A program made the position numbers and the translations under genes. Below, one piece after another: positions 60,236 through 64,000 of a DNA stretch of 64,000 nucleotides. The first letter of the stretch is position 1. Every line of letters begins with the position of its first letter. Source of the stretch: Filosporella fistucella. Its lineage: Eukaryota; Ascomycota; Leotiomycetes; Helotiales. Where the stretch lies: the NCBI GenBank assembly GCA_030077755.1, contig JAQJZZ010000001.1, forward strand, positions 1,736,001 to 1,800,000. The letters run 5' to 3'. The notes under the pieces were generated by a model. The model made no database searches. It was not told the DNA's origin and was given only the letters and a program-made list of their open reading frames with translations.

Positions 60236-61219
60236 GGAGGATTCACAATGGGCTTTTTGCACGATTTGGAAGTGGTCTTGGTTGTATATATTATTTTCTG
60301 CAGCACATAAGTGGGAAGCTAGAGGCGTTCTGACAGGACTCTGGGGGGAGGCAAATACTGGAAGGGAAGGCAAGGAAAGGAGGAAAAGGAGCGGCGTCTT
60401 TCTTGCATTTATTGCGTGGTGTTTCTTGCTAGCTCTGCATTGTACTGGGGATCACCAAGCAGAGCCAAAAATGGCAGTAGAAATGAGATTGAAATGAATA
60501 AAAATGTGAATACCTAACGTAATATCTCGATCAGCTCTGCATTCACCTACCATTTATTAGATTTATGTCTATTTGATCCACCTACTCCCATATTATATAA
60601 ATATTAGAAATATGCGGCCAAGTGTGACATTTAACATAGAGTGACGAGTGAAGGGAACGTAATTATACTTGCTCAAGCTAGGGAGAAGCAGGAGAGCGAA
60701 TGGATGCTGCACATATTCGACGGAGACGTATTCAACTATATGTTATAATGTTGGTTACAATCTGTTACCTCCTTTCACGATACGAAGTCTCCTCTGCTAG
60801 CCCTGAATTCTCATCTCAAGTCTTGGGAACTATGTCGCGAAAGTGCACGCTGTCACGTGGTAGGTTTGCCACCTCAATTTGCCTATGCCGGCGAACACAA
60901 TCTGCCCTCTTCAAGCTTTGAGACGGAATTTCGTAGGAAGTCTATATGGACGTAGAAATATGCCAGCATTTCATGTGAGCAACTCCCAACTGCCCGCCTT
61001 GGAAGTTGATATTCGCTGCAATAGTGGAGTCGCTGAGCCGGAAGTTAAGTTTCACGTGATGTGTTGGCATAGCAACTGATCGGGTCTATTTTGATTCCAA
61101 CATGATAAACAACTCAATTCTCCCCAACTTGACTTCTCATCAACAACTCAATCGACAACCACCGCCTGCGCGTAAATGTGAATGTATCATCTCCAAAATA
61201 TTTCATAACCATCATCAAC
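60236..61219. other. intergenic
   Basis: 984 bases with no gene. It contains CACGTG-type E-box hexamers, one near 60855 and one near 61055, upstream of the AT-hook gene. Their role is unknown. Confidence 0.5.
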
Positions 61220-64000
61220 ATGGATCAATCACCACCAAAGCGTGTGACGCGCGCCCGAGCGGCTGCCAAAACGACTGATACTGGTATCAAGACGACAAAG
61301 ATCGCGACTGCCGCTTCGAAAGCGAAAGTTACCCGGACTGCATCAACAAAAAGAAAGACGCGATCCGATGATACACACGAAGATGAAGAACAACAAGAAC
61401 AACAAGAGCCTAAAAACATAATCGAACCAGAACCAAGAACAACACGAGGAAGACCCAAAAAGATTCAGACCGAGCCTGAACCAGAACCAGAAATGAATCA
61501 ACCTCCGAAGCAGAGAGGTCGTCCCAAGAGGGCGGCAGTCGAAGCTCCACCTCCAGAGCCTGCACGAACAACAAGAGGACGCGCGAAGAAAGTGGACGTG
61601 GAGGAAGACGCCATTGTCGTCGAAGAGCTTCCCAAGAGACTTGTCCGAGCTCGTGCGACAACCGTTACAAAGCCTGCCCTTAAAAAGACAGTCAAATTCG
61701 AAGAACCCGACAAGGAGAACATTGTGCCTGTAATCAATGACACAGGAAAAGGAAAGGCAGAGGCTGCAACAGGCCTTCGGGCTAAACCTGTACGAAAGCC
61801 AGCCTCGACTCGCACGACTCGGGGTCGAGCAAAGAGTGTTGTAGAAGAGGAAAAGAAATCGTCGCCGCTTAGTCCAAAGAAAGCTACACAGATTACCACA
61901 GCAAGAGAAGCAACTTCGGAAGATGAATTATCCACAAACGTCAAGACACCCATGAAATCACTCATGAAGAGTCCTATGAAACCACCAGGAAGTGTGTTTG
62001 GTACTGCAAAGAAGCTAGACTTCTCTGGTGGAAATCCAGTTATTGTCAACAGAGCTTCGACTTCCATCACGCAGGATTTGAAAGGATCAGTAATGGCCAG
62101 TCCAGCACGTCGACCACCGCAGAGTCCATTTAGAGAGTCAATGAAGGCATCTCCACAAAAGATTGCCTTGGGAAATTCATTCCTCCAATCCCCATTCAAG
62201 CCTTCTCTCCCAGCGCCAAAGTCTGCAGCACAAAACTCGCCGTTGAAGGCGTCTATGCTCCAGTCGCCTGTGAGAAGACCACAATCTCCAATGAGAGTCA
62301 CAGAAGCAGGGTCTCCTAGCAGATCTACCAACAATGCCTCTCTTTTCGCCGGAACTCCAAAAGCCAGCACCTTCAAGATGACCAAGTTTGCGACTCCTCG
62401 AACTCTCACCAAAAGTGTTAGCCGCCCTGGTCAAATGCTTCCACCGAAATTGCCAACCAACTTCGCTACCGGAAGTCCTCGATCTGAAGAAACCGTAGAT
62501 GTGATGATGACATCTGAACCAGAGATGAGTGCCACCCTGAGTGCCGAGCCATTGATATTCTCTGGCAGGCTTTCATCCATTATGCCTCGAGATGCGGACC
62601 CTGCTCTCAACCCATCAAAGCCAATTAAAGAGAAATCTGAAGCACAAGGACAGGCTGAAAGTCATCCAATCGAAGAGCCAATGGCTGTGGATGAAGCTGA
62701 ATCAGACACCATTGTGGTTGAAAATACAGCCCAAGAGGAATCCAATACCCCACCTGCTTCCCCCTCTCGACACAGCACTGGGATTGCACCTGCTTTTGCT
62801 CTTCGGGAGAATAATGACAGCCCATTTGACGACTCAGACTCCGAAGATGAGCTTGCTTCGGGAGCTTCGATGTACTCGCCGGTTCCACTGACTGGATTCA
62901 AGATTTCCTCGCACGACTTTGCTTCTTCTCCAGCAACACCAACACCACCAACTTTCATGAAGACACCAAAGACCGCAGCTCTCCTGAGATCTGAGCGCAG
63001 AGAAAAGATCGGGTTCACCCCTTTGGCTCGTCAATTGAGTGATTGGATGGCATCTAGTCCTGACAAGTCCGAGAGTAACGCTTCCGACTCACAGCCTCAA
63101 TCGCCCACCAATGCAACTTTCGGCCAGGCATTCAATGATTCTGTACAGCCATCTCCGCTAAAGAGCACTTTCTTCGAGGACGAAATGACTGTTCGGGATG
63201 AGTTGGAAGCCGCTCCGGAGTCGGAAGAAGCTGATTTGATGGCTAATTTTGAGCCTGTTACGTTAGATGAAGAAGACTTGGCTCTTGCATATGAAGCTGA
63301 TGAGATGTCACTCTTGGAACCAGATCAGATTGAGTCTCATGCGACAGAGAACATGTTCACACCAGAGGAGACATTCGAGCCTCATGCTGTTGAAGCTGTT
63401 GAACTTGAGGAGACCATTCCAGAAGCTGAACAAGCAGTTGGAGCTATCGCATTCGAGGAGGGCCTTCCCGAAGTTGACCAAGTAGCTGATGCCTTCACCA
63501 GCATCGAGTCAATTGAGGTGATCCAGTATCTTGATATTGAGGAAACTCCTCAAGTCGAGAGCGAGGTACAAGATGCCATCAACCATGAGATTGCACCATC
63601 AGAAGCCAGCCAAGAGTATGGGGATGAGAATGCCATTCCAATCGATCCTGAATTACTCGCCCTCACACCCAGACCGGCTCCTCGAGTTTTCTCCACACCA
63701 AAGAAAATCCTCGGAGAGAGAGTCTGCCACACAGTATTCAAGGTCCCACTCAAGCCAGCTGCCGATCACACTCCAATGCGACCATCGCCATTGAAGCGTA
63801 GTGCTAGCATCTCGAAGCTTCCTGTTCAACGGCCAACCACATCTTTGACCCGGAAAAACACAGTCATCTCATACTCGCCCATGGAGAGCACACCCAGAGC
63901 CAAAGAAAATGACGAGTCTGAAGTTCAAAGCTCCTTTGCAACTCCGTCCAAGGAAGCTCCGGCGTGGTCAACTATGGGTACACCTGCACGGACACCTCGC
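61220..64000 (+). CDS. large AT-hook nuclear protein, partial (3' end outside window)
   Basis: From the ATG at 61220 the frame stays open to the window edge, 927 codons without a stop or apparent intron. The first 200 residues are Lys/Arg-rich with several AT-hook cores (TRGRPKK, QRGRPKR, TRGRAKK, TRGRAKS), the short minor-groove DNA-binding motif. Then follow many SP/TP-type sites set in basic or Pro contexts (SPFRESMKASPQK, KSPMKPPGS), fitting cell-cycle kinase control, and a long acidic, disordered middle (DSPFDDSDSEDELASGAS). Composition fits a chromatin- or chromosome-bound protein of the nucleus. No enzyme domain is visible; the conserved domain may lie beyond the edge. Confidence 0.8.
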   Translation, partial: MDQSPPKRVTRARAAAKTTDTGIKTTKIATAASKAKVTRTASTKRKTRSDDTHEDEEQQEQQEPKNIIEPEPRTTRGRPKKIQTEPEPEPEMNQPPKQRGRPKRAAVEAPPPEPARTTRGRAKKVDVEEDAIVVEELPKRLVRARATTVTKPALKKTVKFEEPDKENIVPVINDTGKGKAEAATGLRAKPVRKPASTRTTRGRAKSVVEEEKKSSPLSPKKATQITTAREATSEDELSTNVKTPMKSLMKSPMKPPGSVFGTAKKLDFSGGNPVIVNRASTSITQDLKGSVMASPARRPPQSPFRESMKASPQKIALGNSFLQSPFKPSLPAPKSAAQNSPLKASMLQSPVRRPQSPMRVTEAGSPSRSTNNASLFAGTPKASTFKMTKFATPRTLTKSVSRPGQMLPPKLPTNFATGSPRSEETVDVMMTSEPEMSATLSAEPLIFSGRLSSIMPRDADPALNPSKPIKEKSEAQGQAESHPIEEPMAVDEAESDTIVVENTAQEESNTPPASPSRHSTGIAPAFALRENNDSPFDDSDSEDELASGASMYSPVPLTGFKISSHDFASSPATPTPPTFMKTPKTAALLRSERREKIGFTPLARQLSDWMASSPDKSESNASDSQPQSPTNATFGQAFNDSVQPSPLKSTFFEDEMTVRDELEAAPESEEADLMANFEPVTLDEEDLALAYEADEMSLLEPDQIESHATENMFTPEETFEPHAVEAVELEETIPEAEQAVGAIAFEEGLPEVDQVADAFTSIESIEVIQYLDIEETPQVESEVQDAINHEIAPSEASQEYGDENAIPIDPELLALTPRPAPRVFSTPKKILGERVCHTVFKVPLKPAADHTPMRPSPLKRSASISKLPVQRPTTSLTRKNTVISYSPMESTPRAKENDESEVQSSFATPSKEAPAWSTMGTPARTPR

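Overview
The window is nuclear DNA of a filamentous ascomycete. Genes are interrupted by short introns, mostly 45-75 bases, with GT...AG ends and CTAAC/CTAAT-like branch points. Genes lie on both strands and there are no operons. The content (GH11 xylanase, GH76 Dfg5/Dcw1-type enzyme, fungal phospholipase B, Fet3-type multicopper oxidase, NCS1 and Dur3 permeases, a split-type RNA triphosphatase) fits a plant- or litter-associated Pezizomycotina species. A leotiomycete (Helotiales/Sclerotiniaceae-like) is my best guess, but that is an inference and not proven by the sequence. All gene models are spliced by eye, and every one I give closes in frame.

Layout. 1-4.8 kb: a divergent pair, made of a gasdermin-like pore-forming protein (minus strand, running off the left edge) and a caspase-like CHAT-domain protease (plus strand). 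This looks like a regulated cell-death module and is the most interesting part of the window. 5.7-11 kb: a urea/H+ symporter (Dur3-like) and a quinate/sugar MFS transporter. 11.6-17.7 kb: an NmrA-like NAD(P)-binding protein, a multicopper oxidase and a GPI-type GH76 protein. 18.9-21 kb: a secreted ice-binding-like (DUF3494) protein with a very long Ser/Thr tail. 21-24 kb: gene-poor. 24-25.7 kb: a cytochrome P450 with an in-frame TGA, probably a pseudogene or null allele. 26-27.8 kb: an NCS1 allantoin/uracil-type permease. 28-30.5 kb: gene-poor, with a perfect inverted repeat, followed by a lone small secreted six-cysteine protein.

31.7-50.6 kb is a housekeeping block: proteasome subunit Rpn2, mRNA-capping triphosphatase subunit, a conserved 1,399-residue protein of unknown function, and a ZNFX1/Hrr1-like RNA helicase with CCCH, NFX1 and RZ zinc fingers. 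A short MITE-like hairpin with long C/G tracts sits between the last two. 51-60 kb: a possible Thr-rich orphan, a GH11 xylanase with an upstream XlnR-like site, a FAD monooxygenase and a phospholipase B. 61.2 kb to the right edge: a large AT-hook nuclear protein that continues beyond the window.

Functionally, the first pair probably acts together (protease activates pore former). Urea and purine/allantoin uptake genes with upstream GATA motifs suggest nitrogen-controlled nutrient uptake. The secreted enzymes suggest plant cell-wall and lipid attack. The remaining genes are general nuclear and proteasome functions.
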